Source: Rhodococcus sp. SMB37 (lineage in GTDB: Bacteria; Actinomycetota; Actinomycetes; Mycobacteriales; Mycobacteriaceae). Taken from it: 46,370 nt of DNA. A model generated the notes under the pieces. The model searched no databases. It saw only the letters and a list, made by a program, of their open reading frames with translations, and was not told the DNA's origin. The position numbers were made by a program, and so were the translations under genes. Positions 32,776-41,632 of the stretch are shown here, one piece after another; positions within the stretch are counted from its first letter, which is position 1; the number at the start of each line of letters is the position of its first letter. The DNA lies in contig NZ_SLVY01000026.1 in NCBI RefSeq assembly GCF_004345605.1, positions 1 through 46,370 on the forward strand, written 5' to 3'.

Positions 32776-34293
32776 ATGACCGAGAACGTCGTCGCCATCG
32801 CCGAAAGGCGAAACAGCGAACTCCAACACCGACAGATGTACATCGACGGCAATTGGGTCGATGCGATCTCCGGTGAGGTTTTCGAGACCATCAACCCATA
32901 CAACGGGCAGGCTTGGGCCACTGCGCCACTCGCGGGATCGGCCGACGTGAAGAAGGCTGTCGACGCCGCGCGGCGGGCGCTGTCCGGGCCGTGGGGATCG
33001 ATGTCCGCGGCGCAGCGAGGTGTCCTGATCCGCAGGCTGGCGGCGCTGATCGAGCCCCACGCAGACGATCTCGCGCGCATCGAGACCACCGACAACGGCA
33101 AGGTCATTCGCGAGACCCGCGGTCAGATGGCCGGGCTACCGGCGACCTACGAATTCTTCGCCGGCGCTGCCGACAAGATTTTCGGTGACACCATCTCCGC
33201 ACCCCAGACGAACTTCTTCACCTACACCCGCCGCGAGCCGATCGGCGTGGTCGCCGCAATCCTGCCCTGGAACAGCCCACTGTTCCTTTTGGCAAGCAAG
33301 CTCGCGCCCGCCTTGGCCGCCGGTTGCACATTTGTCGCCAAGCCGGCGGAGCAGACGCCGTCCTCGACCCTCGAGTTCGCCAAACTCGTTGATGAAGCCG
33401 GTTTCCCGCCGGGAGTGTTCAACGTCGTCACCGGCGCCGGAGACACAGGAGCCGCGCTGACCGCCGAACCCGGCGTGGACAAGGTCACCTTCACCGGATC
33501 GACTGCCACCGGAATCGCGGTCATGAAGAGCGCCGCCGACCACATCGCGGAGGTCACCCTCGAGCTCGGCGGCAAGTCCCCGAACATCATCTTCCCGGAC
33601 GCGGACATCGATGCGGCCGTCAACGGGGTGATGGCCGGAATCTTCGCCGCCACCGGCCAGACCTGCATCGCAGGAAGTCGGTTGCTGGTCCACGAATCCA
33701 TCCGCGACGCCGTCGTCGAACGGCTCGCCCAGCGCGCACCCCAGATCAAGATGGGCGATCCGCTCGACATCGAAACCGAGATGGGCCCCATCGCTTTCGC
33801 CGAGCAACTCGAGAAGGTCCGCTTTTACGTCGACCTGGGTGTCAGCGAAGGCGCCACGGTGGTGTGCGGCGGCAAGCGTCCACAGGACGCCGACCTGGCC
33901 GACGGGTACTTCTTCCAGCCCACGATCCTCAGCGGCGTCGACAATTCGATGCGCGTGGCACGGGAAGAAATCTTCGGACCGGTGCTGTCGGTCATCACCT
34001 TCACCTCGGAAGAGGAGGCGGTCCAGCTCGGCAACGACACGACCTACGGACTCGCCGCGGCGGTGTGGACCAAAGACGTCCAACGCGCACACCGCGTCGC
34101 ACACCGCCTCAACGCCGGCACGATCTGGGTCAACTCCTACCGCGTGCTCGCCAACAACGTGCCCTACGGCGGCTTCGGGCAGAGCGGCATCGGCCGCGAA
34201 AACGGCATCGAAGGCCTCGACGCCTACCTGCAGACCAAATCCATCTGGGTCGAACTCACCGGCGAAAGCCGCGACCCCTTCAAACTCGGCTGA
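32776..34293 (+). CDS. NAD(P)-dependent aldehyde dehydrogenase
   Basis: A 505-residue ALDH from ATG 32776. It has I-L-P-W-N-S-P-L-F, K-P-A-E-Q-T-P, F-T-G-S-T-A-T-G, L-E-L-G-G-K-S-P, the nucleophile in T-G-Q-T-C-I-A-G-S-R, E-E-I-F-G-P-V and the C-terminal P-Y-G-G-F-G-Q-S-G-I-G-R. It oxidises an aldehyde to a carboxylate, with the aldehyde probably supplied by the ADH 21 bp downstream. It lies 111 bp after the PrpD-like gene and shares only family-level similarity with the ALDH at 15331. Confidence 0.9.
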   Translation: MTENVVAIAERRNSELQHRQMYIDGNWVDAISGEVFETINPYNGQAWATAPLAGSADVKKAVDAARRALSGPWGSMSAAQRGVLIRRLAALIEPHADDLARIETTDNGKVIRETRGQMAGLPATYEFFAGAADKIFGDTISAPQTNFFTYTRREPIGVVAAILPWNSPLFLLASKLAPALAAGCTFVAKPAEQTPSSTLEFAKLVDEAGFPPGVFNVVTGAGDTGAALTAEPGVDKVTFTGSTATGIAVMKSAADHIAEVTLELGGKSPNIIFPDADIDAAVNGVMAGIFAATGQTCIAGSRLLVHESIRDAVVERLAQRAPQIKMGDPLDIETEMGPIAFAEQLEKVRFYVDLGVSEGATVVCGGKRPQDADLADGYFFQPTILSGVDNSMRVAREEIFGPVLSVITFTSEEEAVQLGNDTTYGLAAAVWTKDVQRAHRVAHRLNAGTIWVNSYRVLANNVPYGGFGQSGIGRENGIEGLDAYLQTKSIWVELTGESRDPFKLG

Positions 34294-34314
34294 GCGCACA
34301 AGGAGCACAAACTG

Positions 34315-35466
34315 ATGACTACCACCTTCGACATCCCCAAGACCAGCCAGGCGGCGGTGCTCACCAAGCACAGCGAGCCGCTCGAGATCCGCGAAATTCC
34401 CGTGCCGCAAACACTCGAACCGGGCGCACTCCTGGTCCGGGTCGAAGCCGCGACGGTCTGCGGATCAGACCTGCACCTGTGGGATGGCTCCCTTGGCGGC
34501 AGCCAGGCCCTGGATCTGCCAGTCATCCCCGGACACGAAATGGTCGGCAAGGTAATCGCATTCGGCGATGGGGCCGAGCGAGACACCTTCGGTACACCGC
34601 TCGAGGTCGGCGATCGCATCTGCTTCACCCACGCCTCATGCAACCAGTGTGACCACTGCCGGTTCGACAACCAGCCCACCCTGTGCACCAACCGCCAGTA
34701 CTACATGTTCACCAACTGCGAGCGACCCCCCTATCTGGTCGGCGGGTTCGCCGAATACGCCTACGTCTTCCCCAACTCGGGACGCGTGCGCGTGCCGGAC
34801 GAAGTGGAAACCTCCTGGGCATCAGCGGCCAGCTGCGCATTGCGAACAGTCGTGCACTCCTTCGAGCGCATCGGCAAGATGAACCCGTGGGAAACCGTTG
34901 TCATCCAGGGCGCCGGCCCGCTCGGTCTGTTCGCGACCGCCCTCGCCGATCACCTCGGCGCCGGGCGAATCATCACCATCGGCGCTCCCGACAACCGCCT
35001 GGCCATCGCCAAGCAATACGGCGCCACCGACCTCGTCTCCGTCGCCGAACATCCCGAACCCGAAGACCGGATCGCCGCGGTCCGCGACCTGCTTGGCGGC
35101 CACGGCGCCGAAGTGGTGTTCGAGTTCTCCGGCGCACGCACCGCATTCCCGGAAGGCTTGGGAATGATCAAGGAAGGCGGCCGCTACATGGTCACCGGCC
35201 AGATCGACGGCCCCGGCAAGGAAGTCCCGGTCCGGCCAGGCTTCATCACCCGACAGCAGCTGACCATCATGGGGACCTGGTCCGGACACATCGCCGAGTA
35301 CCGCAAGGCTCTCGAATTCATGAAGAACACGCACGGCAAGTACGACTTCGGTGCACTGGTCCCGAACCGGTACCGCCTCGACCAGGCCACCGAGGCGCTG
35401 ACGCGGATGCGGGCGCAGGAGGACATCAAGCCGATGCTCGTCCCGCACGGAACCGAAGGAATCTGA
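34315..35466 (+). CDS. Zinc-containing alcohol dehydrogenase
   Basis: A 383-residue medium-chain dehydrogenase; ATG 34315 follows AAGGAG. The catalytic-zinc site is in V-C-G-S-D-L-H and P-G-H-E-M-V-G. The structural-zinc lobe has four cysteines in S-C-N-Q-C-D-H-C and T-L-C. The Rossmann motif is Q-G-A-G-P-L-G. It differs from the NDMA-type enzyme at 14192 and looks like the threonine/sorbitol dehydrogenase branch, which oxidises polyols or secondary alcohols with NAD(P). It is coupled to the next gene, whose GTG starts one base after its stop. Confidence 0.87.
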   Translation: MTTTFDIPKTSQAAVLTKHSEPLEIREIPVPQTLEPGALLVRVEAATVCGSDLHLWDGSLGGSQALDLPVIPGHEMVGKVIAFGDGAERDTFGTPLEVGDRICFTHASCNQCDHCRFDNQPTLCTNRQYYMFTNCERPPYLVGGFAEYAYVFPNSGRVRVPDEVETSWASAASCALRTVVHSFERIGKMNPWETVVIQGAGPLGLFATALADHLGAGRIITIGAPDNRLAIAKQYGATDLVSVAEHPEPEDRIAAVRDLLGGHGAEVVFEFSGARTAFPEGLGMIKEGGRYMVTGQIDGPGKEVPVRPGFITRQQLTIMGTWSGHIAEYRKALEFMKNTHGKYDFGALVPNRYRLDQATEALTRMRAQEDIKPMLVPHGTEGI

Positions 35467-35467
35467 C

Positions 35468-36634
35468 GTGAGGCCCCTCGACGGCATTCGTGTGCTCGAG
35501 ATGGGCCAGTACATCGCCGCCCCCTACTGTGCGATGATGCTGGCCGACCTGGGTGCGGAGGTCATCAAGATCGAGCGGCCCGACGGCGGCGATCCGCGCA
35601 GAATCTATGATCCGCTCGAGCAGACCGAGACCGGGTCCATGAGCGGCGGGTTCCTGAGCTACAACCGCAACAAGAAGTCCGTCACCCTGGACTTGAGCGC
35701 GGAGAGTGACCGAGCACGGTACCTGGCTTTGGCGGCGACCGCCGACGTCGTCGTAGAGAACCTTCGCCCCGGGGCAGTCGACCGCATGGGAGTGGGATAC
35801 GACGCGCTCAAGGAGATCAATCCACGCCTGATCTACTGCGCCATCAGCGGATACGGGAGGTTGTCGACACATCGGGGTGTATTCGCCGAACGGCCGGCCT
35901 TCGACACCGCAATCCAGGCGATTGGTGGGCTGATGGCGGTGACCGGAGAACCGGGGGGCCCGCCGTTGCCGACGGTGACCGGTTTCGCGGACGTCTTCAC
36001 TGCGGTGCAGGCCACCGTCAGCGTGCTCGCCGCTCTTGAGGGACGTCACCAGTCCGGTACGGGTGCGTTCGTCGATCAGAGCATGTACGACTCGGTGGCG
36101 TCCCTGCTCGAACGCGAACTCATGCTGTGGGATTTCACGGGCGAGCATCGAGTGCGCGGGGTGGATCGTTATTCTCCACTCGGGGCCCTCGAAGCCGAGG
36201 ACGGTTATGTTGCACTGATTCTGCCCACCCATGAGATGTGGCGGCGGCTGTGTGTGGCAATCGAGCGGCCCGACCTGCTCGAGCATCCGCTGCTGGACTC
36301 GGTCATTCACCGGGCCGAGAACTTCGCATCGGTGATCCGCCCCGAAGCCGAACGGTGGACACGGTCCCGTACCCGCCGCGAGATCGTCGAGCACTTCGCC
36401 GCGCATGGGCTTCCCGCTGGAGAAACCCAGACCATCGACGAGCTCTACCAGTGCCCACACCTCGACGCGCGTCGCATGTTCCTCGAGATCGACGATCCGC
36501 ATGCCGGTCGCCGTCGGATGATCCGGACACCGTTCCTGACCGACACCTACGAGGAGCCGCGCACCGACTCCGCGCCCCAGCTCGGCGAGCACAACGACGA
36601 ACTGCTTACGGAGGTGGAACCGACCACCGCGTGA
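35468..36634 (+). CDS. CaiB/BaiF family III CoA transferase
   Basis: A 388-residue family III CoA transferase from GTG 35468, one base after the ADH stop. It has the family N-terminus L-D-G-I-R-V-L-E-M-G-Q-Y and L-G-A-E-V-I-K-I-E, then N-L-R-P-G-A-V-D-R-M-G. The catalytic Asp is probably in F-A-D-V-F-T-A. It lacks the racemase-type H-D pair of the paralogue at 11271, so it should move CoA from a donor thioester to an organic acid made by this operon. It is the last gene before a large inverted repeat. Confidence 0.87.
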   Translation: MRPLDGIRVLEMGQYIAAPYCAMMLADLGAEVIKIERPDGGDPRRIYDPLEQTETGSMSGGFLSYNRNKKSVTLDLSAESDRARYLALAATADVVVENLRPGAVDRMGVGYDALKEINPRLIYCAISGYGRLSTHRGVFAERPAFDTAIQAIGGLMAVTGEPGGPPLPTVTGFADVFTAVQATVSVLAALEGRHQSGTGAFVDQSMYDSVASLLERELMLWDFTGEHRVRGVDRYSPLGALEAEDGYVALILPTHEMWRRLCVAIERPDLLEHPLLDSVIHRAENFASVIRPEAERWTRSRTRREIVEHFAAHGLPAGETQTIDELYQCPHLDARRMFLEIDDPHAGRRRMIRTPFLTDTYEEPRTDSAPQLGEHNDELLTEVEPTTA

Positions 36635-36762
36635 CGCACCCCGCCGACATGCGGGCGGCGGCGGGGACACCAGCACCGCCGCGATAAGGCCGACATCCGA
36701 ATCGCGGTCGTGTTCTGGTGACAGACATCCGTCGGCGGCCTGACTCCGGCGCCGGACGGACT

Positions 36763-36804
36763 GAGTATGGAGGTGTGATTCCAAACGGTCACACCTCCAT
36801 ACTC
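36763..36804. terminator. Perfect 16-bp inverted repeat after the PrpD operon
   Basis: GAGTATGGAGGTGTGA (36763-36778) and its exact complement (36789-36804) flank a ten-base loop, 128 bp after the CoA-transferase stop. It can fold as a very stable hairpin, so a terminator is the simplest reading. A role as operator or as a site for an integrated element cannot be excluded. The 129 bp before it show nothing. Confidence 0.5.
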
Positions 36805-36805
36805 G

Positions 36806-36821
36806 ATTGATCAGTATCAAT
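36806..36821 (+). promoter_or_regulatory. Operator-like palindrome upstream of the second GntR gene
   Basis: ATTGAT-CAGT-ATCAAT is a perfect 6-bp dyad with a four-base centre, directly after the large inverted repeat and 161 bp before the GntR start. Autoregulation by the downstream regulator is possible. Confidence 0.35.
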
Positions 36822-36982
36822 TTTCGAGCTACAAATGTCGAGATGGACTCTGTCGCCACGAATACTCGGGTGTCGCAGCAGATCACCAATGCCGAGTGGC
36901 CCACGTTGAAGATTCATCCGGACGAGCGCTAGTGTGGTGGATGGAACCCTGCCGGCCGCATCAGGGAGAAGGAGGGCCCGTG

Positions 36983-37738
36983 GTGACGAACAAGGTAGCT
37001 CCCGCGGAGCGTGGTGTGCCGGCGTACAAAGTGCTGGCCGAGAAGTTGCGGACCGACATCGAGGCCGGTGTCTACTCGGTCGGACGGAAGATGCCCACCG
37101 AAAGCGTGCTGCAGTCGGTCCACAATGTCAGCCGCCACACGGTGCGCGAAGCCCTGCAGATACTGCTCTCCGACGGGCTGATCTACCGCGTGCAAGGCAG
37201 CGGAACCTATGTGAGCGGCCGCCAACAGGACACCCGGGGCCGCTACGTCCGCTCGATCGGATCCCTCGACGAAATCATCGTCTGGCCCGACACGAACACC
37301 GAGGTGATCGAACCATTCACGGTCGTCGTCGAGCCCTCCATCGCGTCCCGATTGGAATTGCCGTACATCGAGGTCAGCAAGGCCACCGTTCGCCGTTCCT
37401 TTGAGGGGATCCCCTTTGTCCTGACGCGCCACTACGTCGAACCCGACCTCGGTGCGAAACTGGCCGCGGAGGGGGTCCCGTCGGTCGGCGAGGGAACCGT
37501 GATCGGGGCCGCGGAAAAACTGCTGACCAAGCCGATCATGGGCGCACGGCAAGAGATCACCGCCATGAATGCCCCGGAGTACGAAGCCGAACTGATCGGA
37601 TGTCAAGCAGGAGACGCCATACTGCTGATCGAGCGTCTCTACTACGACGCGGACGGGAAATTCGTCGAATTCACGTCCTCTCACTTCAATCCGCGCCGGT
37701 ACTCGTACCGCATGGAATTGCGGCGGCGAGGAGCCTGA
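36983..37738 (+). CDS. GntR-family regulator (HutC/UTRA type), paralogue 2
   Basis: A 251-residue regulator. AGGAGG at 36970-36975 favours the second of two adjacent GTG codons (36983; the first is 36980). The winged HTH (about 10-75) has K-M-P-T-E-S-V-L and V-S-R-H-T-V-R-E-A-L; the UTRA domain ends in F-V-E-F-T-S-S-H-F-N-P-R-R-Y-S-Y-R. It is a close paralogue of the regulator at 28706. It lies 348 bp after the PrpD operon and so borders the locus on the other side. Together the two may bind the same inverted sites at 30977 and 31182. Confidence 0.88.
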   Translation: MTNKVAPAERGVPAYKVLAEKLRTDIEAGVYSVGRKMPTESVLQSVHNVSRHTVREALQILLSDGLIYRVQGSGTYVSGRQQDTRGRYVRSIGSLDEIIVWPDTNTEVIEPFTVVVEPSIASRLELPYIEVSKATVRRSFEGIPFVLTRHYVEPDLGAKLAAEGVPSVGEGTVIGAAEKLLTKPIMGARQEITAMNAPEYEAELIGCQAGDAILLIERLYYDADGKFVEFTSSHFNPRRYSYRMELRRRGA

Positions 37739-37939
37739 GCACGAAGAAGTGAACGTGTGACTCGCGGCCGTTATAGCGCATGGCGGCGAGCCGCACATTT
37801 CCTTGTCGAGTGAACGATTGGGACGCTGTAAGTGGCCCTGGTTGGCCCCTTGTGCAACCGTCCGAAGTCCGCATTGAGTGTCGACATCGCGCGCCCTCGA
37901 GCGCATCTCGACGACTAAACGCCGCCACAGAACTGTTCG

Positions 37940-39527
37940 CTACAGTTTTTTCGCGCTCGGCTCATCCGGGCAGGACGTCACCGTCGAGTTCAGTTTCGCC
38001 TCGGTTGTATCCAGTAGCGACTGGACCCGTAAGAACACGGCATCGTCGATCTCGTGTCGTTCAAACACGGTCAGAAGCCGACTGCGCTGGGCAGCGAGGA
38101 TCGCCCGGCGCATCGTCAGTATCTGGAGCGACACCGGGTCCTCCTGCCGGACAGTCAGGGCGCGCAGGTGCTCCTGCAGCTCGGCGTCGAGCCGATCGGC
38201 AGGGAGGGGGGGCGGTGTCGCGCTGAGCCGGGTCCGTCACATACCGCAACACTTCCTCGGTCAGAGCGATTTCCGCTGTCCGCTGTCCGGCAGATTCGTC
38301 GATGGAGTCATAGTGGGCCCATGTGATCACGCGCGGCAGGGACATGCCCTGCCCGAACAGGGTCACAACGATGACACCAGCTGTGATGAACACGATCAGG
38401 CTCTTGTACTCGAAGGGACGCCCATCTGCCATGGTGTCGGGAACAGCGAGCGCGGCGGCCAGCGATACCCCGCCACGGACACCGGACCATGCGAGCGGAA
38501 AACGCTCACGCGCACTGATCCGGCGTGAAACTTGACTACCGCGGCGGTCGATGGCCCGAAACACGGAAGGCATCGTGTAGAAGTACAGCAGCCGACAGCC
38601 GATCACGCCGAAACCGGCCAAGGCCACCGCTGCCAACCCCACCGTCAACGATTGAGGCGCCAGATCATCTACAACGGAGGGGATTTGAGTACCCACCAAG
38701 ACGAACAGTCCCGAATTGAGGACATATGTAATCAGTGACCAAAAAGGCTGAGTTTGCATTCGAGTGGCTGGCGGAATGACACGCGGTCCACGCTGGGCCA
38801 GGACACTCGCCGTCACGACGGCAATGACACCCGAGGTATGTATTTGCTCTGCAAGCAGGTACGCCACAAACGGCGTCAAGACGCTGAGCACACTCGAGAG
38901 CATCCAGTCTCGGAGAAACCGGTGAGCGACCAGTGCGGTCCCGGCGACCGCGGCACCGAACAACACCCCGCCAAGATAGCTTGCGGCGAGGGCCCAGCTG
39001 ATGTGCAGCAGATCGAGATGACGCGCGCCGATCGCGACCGGGACGGCGGTGGCCAGAAGAACCAGCGCAGTTCCGTCGTTGATCAGGCTCTCCGCTCGCA
39101 GCAACGTCATGAACCGGGGCGGTAGAAGCTGAGCCAGCGCGGCAATGGCGGCGGCATCGGTCGGGGCAAGCACGGCCCCGACGACGAACGCAACAGCCCA
39201 CGGAATGTGCAGGATCCAATGCAGGCAGGCGGCCACTGCGGCGGTCGTGGCAACCACGAGCACGACCGCCAGCAGAACCACAGAGCGGGCATCACGACTC
39301 GCTGTTCGCGTAGAGGTCGTCAGAGCCTCCCAGTACAAGATCGCAGGAAGGAACAGGACGAGGACCCACTCGGGTGGCAACTCGAAAGCAGCAATAGTCG
39401 GGGTCAAACCCAAAAGGCAGCCACCGAGCAGCAGGGCGGCCGGTTGGACCATGCGAATCCGAGCGCCCCATACGGTGAAGATGATGACCGTACCGAGCAC
39501 TGCGACGAGTAGTTGAATCGACTGCAA
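37940..39527 (-). pseudogene. CPA1-type Na+/H+ antiporter with a frameshift in a 7-G/C homopolymer
   Basis: From ATG 39527 about 440 residues read as a CPA1 exchanger with some 12 membrane helices, A-P-T-D-A-A-A-I, E-S-L-I-N-D-G-T-A-L (the ion-binding N-D motif) and S-G-V-R-G-G-V-S-L. At 38206-38212 there are seven G (plus strand), and after this the frame runs into nonsense to 38061. Removing one base restores L-P-A-D-R-L-D-A-E-L-Q-E-H-L and a helical C-terminal tail to TAA-type end at 37940, 528 residues in all, normal for the family. Either a slippage mutation, a phase-variable tract or a sequencing error. The membrane part is intact either way. Confidence 0.75.
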
Positions 39528-39704
39528 TGGTCACCTCATGGCTATTGAGTGCTGCGGGGTACGTGTAAGGGCGCTGGCGGAAGGATGTGGGTCGGCGCCA
39601 GGCTGACGTTGTCGGCCCCGCCTCGAGGCGGGCCCGGAATGAGATTGCACGACGGGGGCCGGAGACTCACGTCGTCCTGCCAGTCCCTCTTTGATCCAGT
39701 GGGG

Positions 39705-39742
39705 ACCGTTCCCGCCCTCGGATTGCCAGGGGCGGGAACGGT
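39705..39742 (-). terminator. Terminator hairpin after the SDR gene
   Basis: ACCGTTCCCGCCC (39705-39717) and its exact complement (39730-39742) form a 13-bp stem with a 12-base loop, 13 bp after the SDR stop on the minus strand. The remaining gap to the antiporter gene (39528-39704) shows nothing else. Confidence 0.6.
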
Positions 39743-39755
39743 GTGTGTGGGTGGG

Positions 39756-40532
39756 TTAGATGGCTTGGGCGGTGGGGAGGATGGTGATTTCGGTGAGGTT
39801 GACGTGTTTGGGGACGGCGGTGAGGAAGGCGACGGTTTCGGCGACGTCTTCGGATTGGAGGACGTCGATCTGGTCGATCAGGTCGGCCATGAGTTTGCTG
39901 GCGTCGGGGTCGGTGACGTGGTCGGGGAGTTCGGTGTCGACCATGCCGGGTTCGATGGTGGCGACGCGGACGTTCTTGCGGCCGAGTTCGGTGCGCAGTA
40001 GGCGGGTGAGTTGGCTGATGTAGGCCTTGGTGCCGGAGTAGACCTGGAACTTTTCGAGGACGCGGGTGGCGGCGATCGAGGAGGTGGTGATCAGGTCGGC
40101 GGGTTTGTCGTCGGCGGCGGCCTGGACGAGGGGTCCGACGAACGCCTGGATGGTGTTCATCACGCCCTTGATGTTCAGGTCGATCTGGGTGTCCCAGTCG
40201 TCGACCTTGAGGTCGACGATTTCGGAGATCAGCTGGACGCCGGCGTTGGCGAAGACGAGGTCGACGGGGCCGAGTTCGGTGGTGATGCGGTCGGCGGCGG
40301 CTTGCAGGGCGGTGCGGTCGGTGACGTCGGTGGTGACGGCGATCGCGGTGCCGCCGGCGGCGTTGATGCGGTCGGCGGTGGTGGTGATGCGGTCGGTGCG
40401 GCGGCCGAGGAGGGCGACCTTGGCGCCGAGTTGGGCGAGTCGTTCGGCGGTGGCTTCGCCGATTCCGCTGGAGGCGCCGGTGACGACGGCGATGCGGCCG
40501 ATGAGGGGGGTTCCGGTCAGGACCTGGCTCAT
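39756..40532 (-). CDS. SDR-family oxidoreductase
   Basis: A 258-residue SDR from ATG 40532 (AAGGAGA upstream). It has T-G-A-S-S-G-I-G near residue 19, N-A-G-V in place of N-N-A-G, the active-site Ser in T-S-S-I-A, and V-Y-S-G-T-K. The C-terminus (V-N-L-T-E-I-T-I-L-P-T-A-Q) is of the YdfG/serine-dehydrogenase-like group. Codon use is extremely G/C-biased at third positions, even against the neighbours. Substrate unknown. A 27-bp inverted repeat about 95 bp upstream is a likely operator. Confidence 0.87.
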   Translation of the reverse strand: MSQVLTGTPLIGRIAVVTGASSGIGEATAERLAQLGAKVALLGRRTDRITTTADRINAAGGTAIAVTTDVTDRTALQAAADRITTELGPVDLVFANAGVQLISEIVDLKVDDWDTQIDLNIKGVMNTIQAFVGPLVQAAADDKPADLITTSSIAATRVLEKFQVYSGTKAYISQLTRLLRTELGRKNVRVATIEPGMVDTELPDHVTDPDASKLMADLIDQIDVLQSEDVAETVAFLTAVPKHVNLTEITILPTAQAI

Positions 40533-40625
40533 GGGGTGTGTCTCCTTGGTGGTGTTTCGAGGTGTGGTTCCTCGGGGTACGGATTCCATCGTCGGCGTGA
40601 TCGGGGTGGGCGAACAGGCCGCGAT

Positions 40626-40652
40626 TTGCCTAGGTGCACCACACCCAGGCAA
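40626..40652. promoter_or_regulatory. 27-bp near-perfect inverted repeat upstream of the SDR gene
   Basis: TTGCCTAGGTG (40626-40636) and CACCCAGGCAA (40642-40652) are complementary except at one position, around a five-base centre. It contains the palindrome GGTGCACC; GGTGCAC is also found in the promoter regions next to both XRE regulators. A probable operator. In the rest of the 304-bp gap (40533-40836) the only other item is a 12-mer, TCCGTACGTATC (40677-40688), shared with 14003-14014. Confidence 0.5.
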
Positions 40653-40836
40653 ACCGCAAAACCGTTACCCAATTCATCCGTACGTATCCTCCCTATGATT
40701 AGCGGTGCGGTCACAGTGCAACCGGTGAAACTGTGTGTTAGTAGATGTTTTGACTGATCAGTGCATGTTCTCGCTCACCTCCATCAGGCGTGCTGCAAAC
40801 CAAAAAACAACCGGATGAATAGCGTCGAAGGAGCCT

Positions 40837-41144
40837 GTGGTGAATGAGATCGCTACGCGGCGGCGGTCAGTGCTGATCGCGCCCGGTTCCGACACACGGA
40901 AGGCGCGCCAGGCGCTGGCCTGGACCGTAAGGACTCCGTCACCCCCCGCAAACAAGGAGCAGGCCCGCGACCTCGTGCGCCGACTGGTGACTGAGACCGA
41001 CCGCGAGGGCAGTGTGTCGTTTCGGGTGAACGGGCACGGGACGACCTCGCCGCGTGCGCGGCACTGCCCGGCCTGGCGAGCGTCGTGCTCCCGAAGACCG
41101 AGACCACACGGGACCTCGAGATCGTCGATGAGGCGCTGACCGGC
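40837..41144 (+). pseudogene. Decayed CitE/HpcH-type CoA-ester lyase, N-terminal remnant
   Basis: GTG 40837 follows AAGGAG, and the frame begins R-R-S-V-L-I-A-P-G-S-D-T-R-K-A-R-Q-A-L, the typical N-terminus of malyl/citramalyl-CoA lyases. The next part (L-E-D-x-V-x-P) is frameshifted, then A-N-K-E-Q-A-R-D-L-V-R-R-L-V and F-R-V-N-G return in frame, followed by another shift, after which D-L-A-A-C-A-A-L-P-G-L-A and V-V-L-P-K-T-E-T appear in a second frame. At least three lesions, and the C-terminal two thirds is absent. Clearly non-functional. Confidence 0.65.
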
Positions 41145-41567
41145 ATCGACGCATACCACACGCGGGTGCCGGGCACGCATTTCGATGCCGGGCTCGGGGC
41201 GGTGCTCGCAGCAGCGGCGACCCGGTCTCGAGCGCCCCGGAACTGGCGCGACTCACCGCTCAACGTCGCCGCCACCCACCACGAACGGGTTAGCGCCGCC
41301 GGCCGCCTCGTCTACGGCGGGCACACCATCGGCATCGCCCTCGGCCGGGCCACTCGCGCCCTGCCGAATCTGGTGGCGGTGGATGTCGTGGATCACACCG
41401 GTCCGGTCCCCGAGGGCGACACCCTCACCAGCGAACTCCACGTCGAAGGCGTCGACGACCTCGGCGGCGGTGAGGTCCTGCACCTTCACTCACTAGTGTT
41501 CTCACACACCGCGACCGCCACCGATATCCCCGTCCTCGACCGCCGGTTCTCCGCCCTCACGGCCTGA
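41145..41567 (+). pseudogene. C-terminal remnant of a MaoC-like acyl-CoA hydratase fused to the CitE remnant
   Basis: The second frame continues without a stop into T-R-V-P-G-T-H-F-D-A-G, then N-V-A-A-T-H-H-E, R-L-V-Y-G-G-H-T-I-G-I-A-L and H-T-G-P-V-P-E-G-D-T-L. This is the conserved C-terminal half of MaoC/mesaconyl-CoA-hydratase-type proteins, ending at 41567. The N-terminal hot-dog domain is missing, so a deletion joined two neighbouring genes. CitE and MaoC genes are often adjacent in C4/C5 CoA-ester metabolism. Confidence 0.6.
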
Positions 41568-41632
41568 GTCTGAAATGCACGACCCCGATGAAGTCGCCGG
41601 ATGGTACGGCGCTGCTCGGCCTGCTCTCGGAT

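Noticed and set aside
36842..36931. A 29-codon open frame (ATG to TAG) upstream of the second GntR gene, possibly a leader peptide.
   Set aside because: No ribosome site, no attenuator-like pairing and no sign of conservation; a chance frame is as likely.
37739..37939. Minus-strand frame between the GntR gene and the antiporter, resembling a conserved protein.
   Set aside because: No recognisable motif, no start signal, and it extends into the GntR gene on the other strand.
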